Source: Anammoximicrobium sp032229885
GTDB taxonomy: Bacteria > Planctomycetota > Planctomycetia > Pirellulales > Pirellulaceae
DNA length: 18,590 bases
NCBI GenBank assembly: GCA_032229885.1
Contig: JAVYAJ010000430.1
Coordinates: 1 to 18,590, forward strand
Direction: 5' to 3'
Shown here: piece by piece, positions 6,881 to 14,230 of the stretch
Layout: the number at the start of each line of letters is the position of its first letter
Numbering within the stretch: position 1 is the first letter of the stretch
Notes under the pieces: model-generated
The model's database searches: none
The model's input: only the letters and a program-made list of their open reading frames with translations
Told to the model about the DNA's origin: nothing
Position numbers and translations under genes: made by a program

Positions 6881-8413
6881 TCAATCCAATTCGGGCCGCA
6901 GGCTGCCGTAGGCCCACGGTTTTCCCTTGAACTCGGGCAGCGGCGGCGGCTGGGGAACGGGACCCGGGGTCAGTTGCGAGGACGCGTCGATCATGGCTTT
7001 GACGAGCTGTGTCGCGGCGGTGGGTTCGAGGTTGCTGTAGCTTGTGAGTCGCGTCTCGTAGCCGCCGCCGTCGGGGCCAAGCGCCTCTTCGGTCGGCACG
7101 TAGCCGACGCAGTCGTTGGCCAGCTCGACCACGAAGGTGAAAGGAAACTTGCTACCGGCTTTGACGTCCAATCCGGACTGGCAGAAGAACTCGGCGGGGC
7201 ACGACAGCATCACCGCCGGCCCGACCTGAATCGCTTGCACCTCGACGCTGGCCACAGGCTCTTGCTTGATCTTGGCGTCCAGCACGACGATCTCCTTGGC
7301 GAACGTCCACTCGACCGGATCGACTTTGGCGGGATCCTGCTGCACGATCTCCAGACAGCGAGCGACGCGTTCCGGACTCGGCGCGCGGCGTTTGATCTCG
7401 AGCGTTCGTGACAGCGCGGCGATGGGCGTCAACGGTCCGGCGGCCGGCTGGTTTGCGACCAGCGTCTTGATCGCCTCAGCCCCGACGCTTCCGCCAACAC
7501 GCCGTGACACGACCTCGCCGAACTGGGGGATCTCATACGGGCTGCGGTTGTCCACCTGGGTCACATCGCCCGACGCTCCGGGCAGAAACACGACCACGGC
7601 CGACTCGCCCATCAGGCCGCGAATCGTCTTTTCCAGATAACAGATCCAATCCGCCGAGATGCCGCCCGGTCCCGTCGTCCCGTGGCAGGCGAAGTTCACG
7701 AGGCAGCCCAGGAATTGGCCCTCCTTGCTCCACGCGCCCAGCACGCCCACCTGAGGATCGATCGGCCCGGCCGGCTCGAGGATGTCGGGATTTCCTTGGC
7801 CCGGATGGGTCATCGCATAGCCTTGTTTCATGCGAAACCGCCGGTTGAACGCGACCTGCGCCTCGTGTCCCAGGCCGACCGCACAGCGCGCTTCGACTTT
7901 GCCGGCGTCGGCCGCGACGACCGCCGCGACGATCTCGCGCTGGACGCGGGCCAGGTACGCGGGGTCGGCGGTGACGGTTTTGTCGTAGACCAGCGATTTG
8001 ACCAAGGGCGAAGCGTCGTCGAACTCGTGGGGCAAGAACAGCCCGATCGGCCCCGCGGCGTGGGAATGCGAGGCGGCGATCATCACGGCTTGCGGCGCGA
8101 TTCCACACTGTTGCTGGATCTCGCGGCGGATCGCCTGGACGGTCGCCCGCCGGATGAACAGCGCGTCGATCCCGACGAGGGCGACTCGCGATTGGCCGTC
8201 GTCGAACACGGACGCACGTACTTTGCACGGGTCGTGCAGCACGCGATGGTAGGCTTTGCCGTATCCCCCCGGCGCCTCCATGCCGATCTCCGGCGTGATG
8301 TCCCGTTCGGCAAACCCGGCTCGAAAAACCTGCCCGTGCGCCGTGATCCCGACGCTCGCCAAAAACGCACACCCCAGGCAGACATAGACTCTGTGTAGAC
8401 CGTGTGTCAACAT
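6881..8413 (-). CDS. Secreted neutral/alkaline ceramidase-like hydrolase
   Basis: The 510-residue protein has an N-terminal signal peptide (about 1-27, ending near ITAHGQ) and reads like the N-terminal domain of the neutral/alkaline non-lysosomal ceramidase family. Zinc-ligand-like motifs are visible: AASHSHAAGP with His116 and His118, and NFACHGTT with His244. FLPGASGDVTQV (277-288) corresponds to the family's conserved GD segment, and YVPTEEALG..GGYET sits near the end. True neutral ceramidases hydrolyse N-acyl sphingosines and are longer, with a C-terminal Ig-like domain. That domain seems absent here, so the substrate may be another amide or ester. The start at 8413 has GAGGAG 8 bp upstream on the minus strand. 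It is divergent from the lipoprotein gene. Confidence 0.85.
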   Translation of the reverse strand: MLTHGLHRVYVCLGCAFLASVGITAHGQVFRAGFAERDITPEIGMEAPGGYGKAYHRVLHDPCKVRASVFDDGQSRVALVGIDALFIRRATVQAIRREIQQQCGIAPQAVMIAASHSHAAGPIGLFLPHEFDDASPLVKSLVYDKTVTADPAYLARVQREIVAAVVAADAGKVEARCAVGLGHEAQVAFNRRFRMKQGYAMTHPGQGNPDILEPAGPIDPQVGVLGAWSKEGQFLGCLVNFACHGTTGPGGISADWICYLEKTIRGLMGESAVVVFLPGASGDVTQVDNRSPYEIPQFGEVVSRRVGGSVGAEAIKTLVANQPAAGPLTPIAALSRTLEIKRRAPSPERVARCLEIVQQDPAKVDPVEWTFAKEIVVLDAKIKQEPVASVEVQAIQVGPAVMLSCPAEFFCQSGLDVKAGSKFPFTFVVELANDCVGYVPTEEALGPDGGGYETRLTSYSNLEPTAATQLVKAMIDASSQLTPGPVPQPPPLPEFKGKPWAYGSLRPELD

Positions 8414-8792
8414 CGCTCTCGCTCCTCGTATCTCTGCGTCGGCCGTTCGAAACGTCCAGCCAGCGTGGCCAAGCTGGCAACATCATCGTAGCGTCTGCCG
8501 GTGTCGGCAAACACCACGCGTCGCGGGATCTTCGACCGCCGTGGCAATCTGGGGTGTTCCGCGGCCAGGTCTCGGAGATGGTGGTTGGCGTAACTGCGAG
8601 GCTCCGTTTGCCGTGGGCATGAGCGGAGCCGACGGGACAAAAGGTGGCCTTGTGCGGCAACGCGGGCGCCAAGTCCATTCGGGATCGGGGGATTGCAAAC
8701 CGCGCGAAGCGCAGGTCAGGTTTGCCGTTGACCACCGATTCACCGGCGTCGCAGCCCTACGGCGCTGCGGCGCGGGGACGAAAAATTCAGGT
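8414..8792. other. Divergent intergenic region upstream of ceramidase-like and lipoprotein genes
   Basis: No gene is supported in this stretch. It must contain the minus-strand promoter for the ceramidase-like gene. The best pair seen there is TTGCCG with TACGAT around 8510-8485, but its 14-bp spacing is too short to be convincing. The right end abuts the lipoprotein promoter. Confidence 0.35.
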
Positions 8793-8820
8793 TTGGCGCA
8801 CGGTGGCGATTCGGTATACT
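8793..8820 (+). promoter_or_regulatory. Sigma-70-type promoter of the lipoprotein gene
   Basis: TTGGCG at 8793-8798 and TATACT at 8815-8820 are separated by 16 bp. The -10 box matches the consensus at five of six positions. The ATG of the gene begins at 8828, so the expected transcription start is at or next to the start codon. There is no room for a Shine-Dalgarno site and none is seen. Confidence 0.65.
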
Positions 8821-8827
8821 CCGCGCC

Positions 8828-10009
8828 ATGTGTCGCCAGATTACAAGTCGATCTCTCGCGCGTGCCGCGATGCTGGCAGTGGTGGCGATGCTGGCAGGCT
8901 GCGGGACCACCAAGTCGCGGACGGCGACCGAGCAGCTCTTGGTCTCCGACACGGTGGATCGGGCCATTGCCGTCATCGACTTTGCCCCGCTGGCCGGTCG
9001 GACCGTGTATCTGGACAACAAGTATCTGGTTCCGGTCAAGGGAATCGGCTTTGTCAACACCGAATACGTAACGAGTTCGCTCCGTCAACAGATGATCGCC
9101 TGTGGCTGCCTCTTGCAGGATGAGCTGAAAGATGCGGACTATGTGGTCGAAGCGCGGATCGGCGCCTTGGGCACCGACTCGCACGAGGTAACCTACGGAA
9201 TTCCCCCGAGCTCGGGATTGGCGCATGCTGCCGAGCTGATGCCAACCGGTCCGCGGATCCCCATTCCGGATATCTCCCTTGCCAAAAGAGAGGATCTGCT
9301 CGGGGCCACGAAAGTCGCCGTGTTCGCTTATCATCGCGACACGAGGATTCCCGTCTGGCAATCGGGAATGTCCGTGGCGACCAGTAATGCCCGCGACTCA
9401 TACATCCTGGGCGTCGGACCGATCCAGGATGGCACCATCTACCATGGCGCCCACTTTGCCGGCAGCCGTTGGCAGCTTCCCCTGTTGTCGGGCAAAACAT
9501 CGCCGCCGCCGACGCGCGGGCTGGTTTCCTACTACGACGAAGTCCGGTTCGACAAAGTGGCCGGGCGTCCTCGCATTCCGGGACAACGGACCCCGGAACA
9601 GCTAAACGCGGAAATCCAGGCCATCGTCAAAGTGCCCAAGCTCTCGCCGTTGACCGAATCGATGTTTGCCGCGATCGAAGCGGCGCGCGGGCCGACGTCG
9701 GCGCCTGTCGGCACGGTTGATCCCGCCGCGCCTCCGGCCGCCGCACTTGAGCTCGCCGCGCCCGCGGTCGTCGCGCCCCAGATCGCCGCGCCCCAGGCTG
9801 CCGCGCCCCAGGTCGCCGATGGCGCGAATCCGGCGATCGGGGCAGCCGGCCCGGTTGCCGCGCCTGCGGACCAGTCTCGGGCGCCGGCCGACTCGGCCAC
9901 GACAGGCCCGGCGGCTTCGTTGGCCGAGCGTCCGACGCGACTGCCTGCGCCGACGATCGATCCACGGTCGGGCGAGGCGCCGGCTGCGCACGATTCGGCG
10001 TCTCCGTAG
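8828..10009 (+). CDS. Planctomycete lipoprotein, DUF6655-like, with Ala/Pro-rich tail
   Basis: The product has 393 residues. An N-terminal signal with basic n-region and lipobox LAGC (residues 22-25) predicts lipid attachment at Cys25. The globular part (about 30-290) contains conserved-looking segments TATEQLL, GFVNTEYVTSSLRQQM, DADYVVEARIGALGTDSHEVTYGIP, KVAVFAYHRDTRIPVWQSG and ILGVGPIQDGTIY. These match my memory of the planctomycete DUF6655 family, whose function is unknown. From about 290 the protein is low-complexity Ala/Pro, including three 15-bp units coding A-P-Q-x-(A/V) at 9770-9814. That tail may be a flexible linker. The start at 8828 gives a proper lipoprotein signal; the next ATG (8870) would remove the basic n-region. 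It is probably translated from a leaderless mRNA and stands alone. Confidence 0.75.
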   Translation: MCRQITSRSLARAAMLAVVAMLAGCGTTKSRTATEQLLVSDTVDRAIAVIDFAPLAGRTVYLDNKYLVPVKGIGFVNTEYVTSSLRQQMIACGCLLQDELKDADYVVEARIGALGTDSHEVTYGIPPSSGLAHAAELMPTGPRIPIPDISLAKREDLLGATKVAVFAYHRDTRIPVWQSGMSVATSNARDSYILGVGPIQDGTIYHGAHFAGSRWQLPLLSGKTSPPPTRGLVSYYDEVRFDKVAGRPRIPGQRTPEQLNAEIQAIVKVPKLSPLTESMFAAIEAARGPTSAPVGTVDPAAPPAAALELAAPAVVAPQIAAPQAAAPQVADGANPAIGAAGPVAAPADQSRAPADSATTGPAASLAERPTRLPAPTIDPRSGEAPAAHDSASP

Positions 10010-10013
10010 CGGG

Positions 10014-10048
10014 CCTCGGGAACCTTGGGGAACGGCCGGTTCCCGAGG
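10014..10048. terminator. 11-bp inverted repeat directly after the lipoprotein stop
   Basis: CCTCGGGAACC 10014-10024 and GGTTCCCGAGG 10038-10048 are perfect inverted repeats with a 13-nt loop, four bases after the stop codon. An alternative inner hairpin uses GGGAAC and GTTCCC. There is no T-run, so it may act as an mRNA-stabilising hairpin or a Rho-assisted end rather than a classical intrinsic terminator. Confidence 0.5.
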
Positions 10049-10529
10049 TCCCCCGAGCAACCTCGCGTCCCTGGGCCGGCCACGGCGTGGCTGCTGCGCG
10101 GCGCTCTATCAGCGCGCGCCGCGGCGGCGCACCGTATCCGCGCGAGCCTCGGCCTGGCGCGGCCCAAAGGCCGGAAACTGCGGAGTTTAGAGTGAATCAG
10201 CGCCTATCTGCGCTCAAACGCGCAACAGTGGAAGCGGTAGTAGTTTCAGAAATTGACCGCGTCAGCCTCGGCCTGCCGGTCCGTGCCGCATCCGTCCGGG
10301 TCGGGACGGCTTGCTCAAGTTCGCAAAAAATCTTTCCCGGTCTCGGATGAGTTCTTTCGTGTCCTATGTTAAGATAGGGTACGGTATCTGCCGTTGACGC
10401 GGCGGGTCGAGGCCTCGGCGGCTGCGCACGTGAAAGTCGCCTTGGGGCGCGTCATCTTCGGTTGGCGCGCCGGATCGAGACAGGTTGCAAAACCCTTCCT
10501 GTGATTCCCGGTGTCCCTGAGCGACCACT
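10049..10529. other. 480-bp gap upstream of the DinB-like gene
   Basis: No gene is supported here. A comparatively A/T-rich patch at 10321-10376 contains the -10-like TAAGAT (10370-10375) with no good -35 hexamer at the right distance. TTGACC occurs around 10253 with no -10 partner. The promoter of the DinB-like gene is probably in this stretch but was not resolved. Confidence 0.3.
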
Positions 10530-11132
10530 ATGACTGCGAATATCCTGCGGGCGAGGTACTCGCCCGTGGTCACCGAGCTGCCGCGATTTCAAGCGGTCAT
10601 CCTGCGGCGCGTGATGTTTCCCGCGTACTGCCGCTGGACGTCATGGGATCGCGCGATCCGGCGTTTCGACGACGAAGGAAACAGGGTGGTGCGTCTGGTC
10701 GAACGGCTGTCGTCCGAGGCGTTTCGGACCCCGGCCGTGATTCGCCCGCTGTGGGGAATCGAGGCAAGTTCCCGCACGTGGTCGGCCGAGATGGTGCTGG
10801 AACACCTGATCGACGTCGGGGCGCGGATCGCGATGGCCGTTGTCGAGTTGAGCCGCGGCGAGCAACCGCAGGATGCGATCATGGACGGCCACCCGGGCGG
10901 CGGCGGCGGGCTCGGGCTCGTGCAAGACTACCGCGTCTTTGTGCGAGACTATGTCGGCACGCTGCGCGAGGATGTCGGCAACAGGGCCAGCCGACTCACG
11001 CACCCGCATCCTTGGTTTGGCGAACTCGACGCCCGCCAGTGGGCCTGCGTGGCCGCTTTCCACCAGGTTCTGCGTCGCCGACAGTTGTCCGCGATCGCGG
11101 CATGGCTTTCACGCGAGGTGCGGACGACCTGA
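10530..11132 (+). CDS. DinB-like (DUF1569-like) four-helix protein with incomplete His triad
   Basis: The 200-residue protein has the layout of the DinB/DUF1569-like four-helix bundle. A helix carries WSAEMVLEHLIDVG with His92, a middle part has a glycine-rich loop (122-128), then THPHPWFGELDARQW (157-171) and a last helix with FHQVLRRRQL (177-186). These proteins normally hold a metal with one His on the first conserved helix and an H-x3-H pair on the last. Here His178 is followed at +4 by Arg182, so one ligand is missing. Related proteins act in thiol-dependent or unknown metal chemistry; no substrate can be assigned. The start at 10530 is the first ATG and has only a poor GAGCGA upstream. 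It converges on the cyclic-nucleotide-binding gene with a 60-bp gap. Confidence 0.65.
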   Translation: MTANILRARYSPVVTELPRFQAVILRRVMFPAYCRWTSWDRAIRRFDDEGNRVVRLVERLSSEAFRTPAVIRPLWGIEASSRTWSAEMVLEHLIDVGARIAMAVVELSRGEQPQDAIMDGHPGGGGGLGLVQDYRVFVRDYVGTLREDVGNRASRLTHPHPWFGELDARQWACVAAFHQVLRRRQLSAIAAWLSREVRTT

Positions 11133-11192
11133 TTCGGCCGGAGGCCGCACCGGATGCGCTCGGGTTGCCCAGCCGCGGCGAGCGCCGTGAGA

Positions 11193-11636
11193 TCACACGG
11201 CCGCCAGTTGCGCGCGTGCGTGTTTCAGCCGGCTGGACAGCATTCGCGCGATCTGAGTCAGCAGTCGTTGCCCGACCCCATGTTCGGATTCACACAGTTT
11301 TCGCAGTCGCGTGGCGTTGAACCGGATTAGTTGCGTGTCCGTTACCGCTGTCGCGTACGTCCGACAGCGGTAGGGTTCGACCAGCGAGGTCCACCCAACC
11401 AATTCCCCGTCGGTCAACGAGTCGACGACTCGTAACTCGCCACTGCCCAGCGGGCAGGCGAGTTGTATCTTGCCGTGTACGATCAAGTACAGGTATTCTG
11501 CCGGATCGGGCTCGGAGAAGATTGCCTGGCCTGCCGTCGCCGTCACTTCGTCGGCCATGTCGGCCAGTTTTTTCAACGCTTCTGGGTCAAGCTGCGAAAA
11601 GTGGGAATATCGCCGAAGCGTCTCTGCATTCACCAT
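11193..11636 (-). CDS. Stand-alone cyclic-nucleotide-binding (Crp-type) domain protein
   Basis: The 147-residue protein is a single Crp/Fnr-type sensor domain. It has an N-terminal helical segment (HFSQLDPEALKKLADM, 12-27), beta-roll strands (GQAIFSEPDPAEYLYLIVHGKIQL, 36-59), a phosphate-cassette-like DGELVGWTSLVEPYRCRTYATAV (76-98) and a long C-terminal helix (about 113-143). No helix-turn-helix follows, so it is not a DNA-binding regulator by itself. The cassette deviates from the usual GE-x2-L-x(n)-R-x-A pattern (Trp82 in the loop, RTYATA at its end), so cNMP binding is uncertain. Its ATG at 11636 has a strong AAGGAG site 7 bp upstream. It could signal through a partner protein. No membrane segment or signal peptide is seen. 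Confidence 0.85.
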   Translation of the reverse strand: MVNAETLRRYSHFSQLDPEALKKLADMADEVTATAGQAIFSEPDPAEYLYLIVHGKIQLACPLGSGELRVVDSLTDGELVGWTSLVEPYRCRTYATAVTDTQLIRFNATRLRKLCESEHGVGQRLLTQIARMLSSRLKHARAQLAAV

Positions 11637-11720
11637 GGCTGGACTCCTTCAGACAATCGCAAAAACGAGCCGGTCACGGCGGCAAAATGCACACACGGCG
11701 TGCGCACACCGCGGACCCGG

Positions 11721-11749
11721 AGGATAGCATATCTCGTGGTCAGGCACAA
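11721..11749 (-). promoter_or_regulatory. Candidate promoter of the cyclic-nucleotide-binding gene
   Basis: On the minus strand TTGTGC (11749-11744) and TATCCT (11726-11721) are separated by 17 bp. This predicts a start near 11714 and a leader of roughly 75-80 nt that ends in the strong AAGGAG site. The -35 box is weak. Confidence 0.4.
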
Positions 11750-11930
11750 GCGGCGCCCCATCCCGCGGCGCGGCCCCGCGGCCCGTTCGACCGTCGCGCT
11801 GGGACGACAGCGCGCGATGGGTGTCACCGACCCGGGCGCGCCCCCGGATTCTCGTAGATGATCGACAAGACGAGGCGTCTGAGCAGTCGCGTTCGACGCA
11901 TTCACGTTCGGTCGCCGTCCGCTCGGAATG

Positions 11931-11973
11931 ACCCTCTCCCCCCGGCTGCCTCGCGTGCGAAGGGGGAGAGGGT
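11931..11973. repeat. 12-bp perfect inverted repeat downstream of the BBP7-type gene
   Basis: ACCCTCTCCCCC at 11931-11942 and GGGGGAGAGGGT at 11962-11973 are perfect inverted repeats with a 19-nt loop, 38 bp beyond the stop of the minus-strand gene. No T-run follows on either strand. The CCCTCTCC/GGAGAGGG palindrome is a very common dispersed intergenic element in GC-rich bacteria, which I state from memory. It may still act as a 3' end hairpin. Confidence 0.65.
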
Positions 11974-12011
11974 GTTGGTCAGACGATCAGGCTCGCTTTC
12001 GCGGCGAGTTC

Positions 12012-13223
12012 TTACCAACGGGCTTCGACGCCCACGTTCACGCCGTGCAAGAACACGCTGCTGTTGCTGGCGATCCGGTTGCCCGCGTCGAGATCCGCGC
12101 TGAAGTCCAGTTGGTTGGGCGCCAACGCCACGCCGCTGAGCCACATCAGGTTGTAGCCTGCCCGCAGATTCCAGACCTCGTTCAGCCGATAGATGGCCGT
12201 CAGGTTCAGCTCGCCGAAGAAACCCATGCGGTCCGTCGATGCGCTGGTCAACGGTCGAAGGGCAAAGTTGTCGTAATCGATGATGTACTGTTCCTGTTGC
12301 GCATCATTGGCGAACAGGCCAGCCTTGCCCGTTCCTTCCCAGCCCCAGCGATTGCCCCAGTGACGCACGCGGGCTCCCAATTGGGCGCCGTACAGGTTGT
12401 TGGTGGTGCGAATGTTGTACACGCCGGATTCGGTCATGACACCACCGCCTCCGACCTGCTGGTCGCGCTCGCCGTAGATGTTCAGTCGCTCGTGAAAGTT
12501 CAGATAGCGGAACCCGGCGAACCACTCGAACGTGCGGCAGGACGTGCTCGCGCCGCAATCATCTTTGCCTTTGCCGCAGGCGTACGTATCGCAGCAGCCT
12601 TGGCAGCAGACCAGATTCAGTTCACCGCTGTGCAGCCACGAGTCGTAGTTCAACCGCACGCGATCCATATCGGGAAACACGTTGGCGCCCTGCGCGACGT
12701 TGGTCCCTGTGACGGGGTCGTTGGGAAAGGTGTAGATCGGCGGCTCGCCGCCCGCGTTCACCCAGGTCGACGTGTTGGCGTCGAACAGGCCGAAGTATCC
12801 GCCTTCGAGAGCCCACCCATTGTGCAGACGATAGCCGAGCAGAACGCGCATGGCGGGAGCGACGCCAAAGCCGAAATCGCCCGTCGAAAACGCGGTGGGC
12901 GCGTCGGCGGGATCCAAGACATTGTTCGGGTTGTTCGGATCCCGAAGATTGACAAGCAACGGTTGGTCGAAGCTGCCGTTGGTGCGCTGCAGGAGCAGAG
13001 CCTCGACGACCCCGTAGACTCGTGGGCACGGCGAGCAGCAGTCCGCGCACGCCGCGTCGTCCGCATACGCGCCCGATGGATATTCGCCGTACCACAGCGC
13101 GTCGCCGGGGGCGACGGTCGAATCGTCTGTCCAATCCCGGGCTTGGGCGGCGGGCGTCTGGGAAATGGCGATCGCGATTCCGATCGTCAGGATACTACCG
13201 AAAAGCCTCGTGTTTGTCGTCAT
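12012..13223 (-). CDS. BBP7-family outer-membrane beta-barrel protein
   Basis: The 403-residue protein has a signal peptide (1 to about 28, ending TPAAQA) and the planctomycete BBP7 layout. This includes an early VEALLLQRT strand (73-81), MRVLLGYRLHNGWALEGGYFGLFD (125-148), SGELNLV (199-205), FEWFAGFRYLNFHERL (232-247), TTNNLYGAQLGARVRHWG (273-290) and a final strand VNVGVEARW ending in Trp, as expected for outer-membrane barrels. It is probably an abundant structural or pore protein. Unusually, it has 11 cysteines in two clusters (59-66 and 206-229). I chose ATG 13223 because GGAG lies 9 bp upstream and a good signal peptide follows. ATG 13241 lacks a site, and upstream in-frame sequence is not protein-like. 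It diverges from the LEPR surface protein. Confidence 0.88.
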   Translation of the reverse strand: MTTNTRLFGSILTIGIAIAISQTPAAQARDWTDDSTVAPGDALWYGEYPSGAYADDAACADCCSPCPRVYGVVEALLLQRTNGSFDQPLLVNLRDPNNPNNVLDPADAPTAFSTGDFGFGVAPAMRVLLGYRLHNGWALEGGYFGLFDANTSTWVNAGGEPPIYTFPNDPVTGTNVAQGANVFPDMDRVRLNYDSWLHSGELNLVCCQGCCDTYACGKGKDDCGASTSCRTFEWFAGFRYLNFHERLNIYGERDQQVGGGGVMTESGVYNIRTTNNLYGAQLGARVRHWGNRWGWEGTGKAGLFANDAQQEQYIIDYDNFALRPLTSASTDRMGFFGELNLTAIYRLNEVWNLRAGYNLMWLSGVALAPNQLDFSADLDAGNRIASNSSVFLHGVNVGVEARW

Positions 13224-14230
13224 CAGTACAAGCTCCGTCATAGGACTGAATGCGGTCGACTGGCGCCTCTGGACTGGGGCCAGCCGGTTTTGGGGTTGCC
13301 AACTTGCGTCGCGTGCACCGCCGTGAATTCCCCGGCGAGATCGCCTTGCCTGCCGCTCGAAGCGAGCGCCAGGGAGGCGAGTTCCCAGACAGACTATTCC
13401 GCGTGCAACCTGCGAGCGGCGAAGGCGGGAGGCGTCTTGTCGAAACCGCGCGCCGCGCGTCTCCTCACGCGCTGCGCGGCGTCCGCCATCCGGCTTCTCT
13501 GTGCTCCACAATCGGTCCCTGTACGCGGCGAGAAATACGGAATCGCAGCCTCTCGACATCATTGGAGCGAAGCTTGGATCTGTCATTTCATGCACGTGGA
13601 TAACAGCCGTTACAGGCCGTCCGCGCAGGGTTTGCGTCGCACCGGATGTCCGCCTTGCGCCGGAGGAGACATGCCACGGACGCGGCGCGCGACCTCGCGC
13701 AACTCGGCATGGTCGGCTCGCGCCCTACGACCGCATCGCGAGACACAACCCGTGTGCAATGGCCGCCTCGGCACAATGAAACCGGCCGGCAGGGATGCGA
13801 TATCCGGGCCGAACGGTCATCGCTGGTCGTGGCAGGCAGCCGCGTGCGCGACCGGCATCAGCTTACCCCGCATGGGTCGGGCCGATGCGCGACCGGCGGC
13901 CATGATCGTGCTGCTGCGCTGTCGGAGAAGGGGTCGCCCGCCGTGTGTCCGCGGCTCGCGACCTGACACGCCGCGCGACATGACCTCGGCGTCGCCGCGT
14001 CGGAAAATCTTGAGGCTTGGAAGCTCGGCGGGCTGCTTGTCCGGCTGCCGGCTCGTCGCCAACCGACCGGATTTCTTGCTGCCTGTCGTTGAATCCAACC
14101 CGCGTCCGGTTAACTTAATGCGACCGATTGATCGTCATTTTCCGGATATGCCGAGGCGAGGTGGATCTGGCTTGATCCCAGGGTGGCTTGTGAGGCTCGT
14201 CGAACGCGCTCGGCCAGGAGAGATTCAAGC
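13224..14230. other. 1-kb divergent intergenic region between two surface-protein genes
   Basis: I see no convincing gene. Open frames on both strands lack ribosome-binding sites, and their arginine- and proline-rich composition is that of out-of-frame GC-rich DNA. The region should hold both divergent promoters. Possible but weak signals are TTGATC and TATGCC about 13 bp apart near 14129-14153, ahead of the plus-strand gene. A 12-base segment, TGCGCGACCGGC, occurs twice (about 13846 and 13889). AGGAGAG at 14216-14222 is the ribosome-binding site of the following gene. Confidence 0.4.

Noticed and set aside
13224..13595. Upstream extension of the BBP7-type protein to 13595.
   Set aside because: It would bury the signal peptide more than 120 residues into the protein. 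The GGAG site and signal peptide favour the ATG at 13223.
13501..14098. Several 60-110 residue frames on both strands in the 1-kb gap.
   Set aside because: They overlap each other, lack ribosome-binding sites and show no protein-like conservation pattern or recognisable motif.
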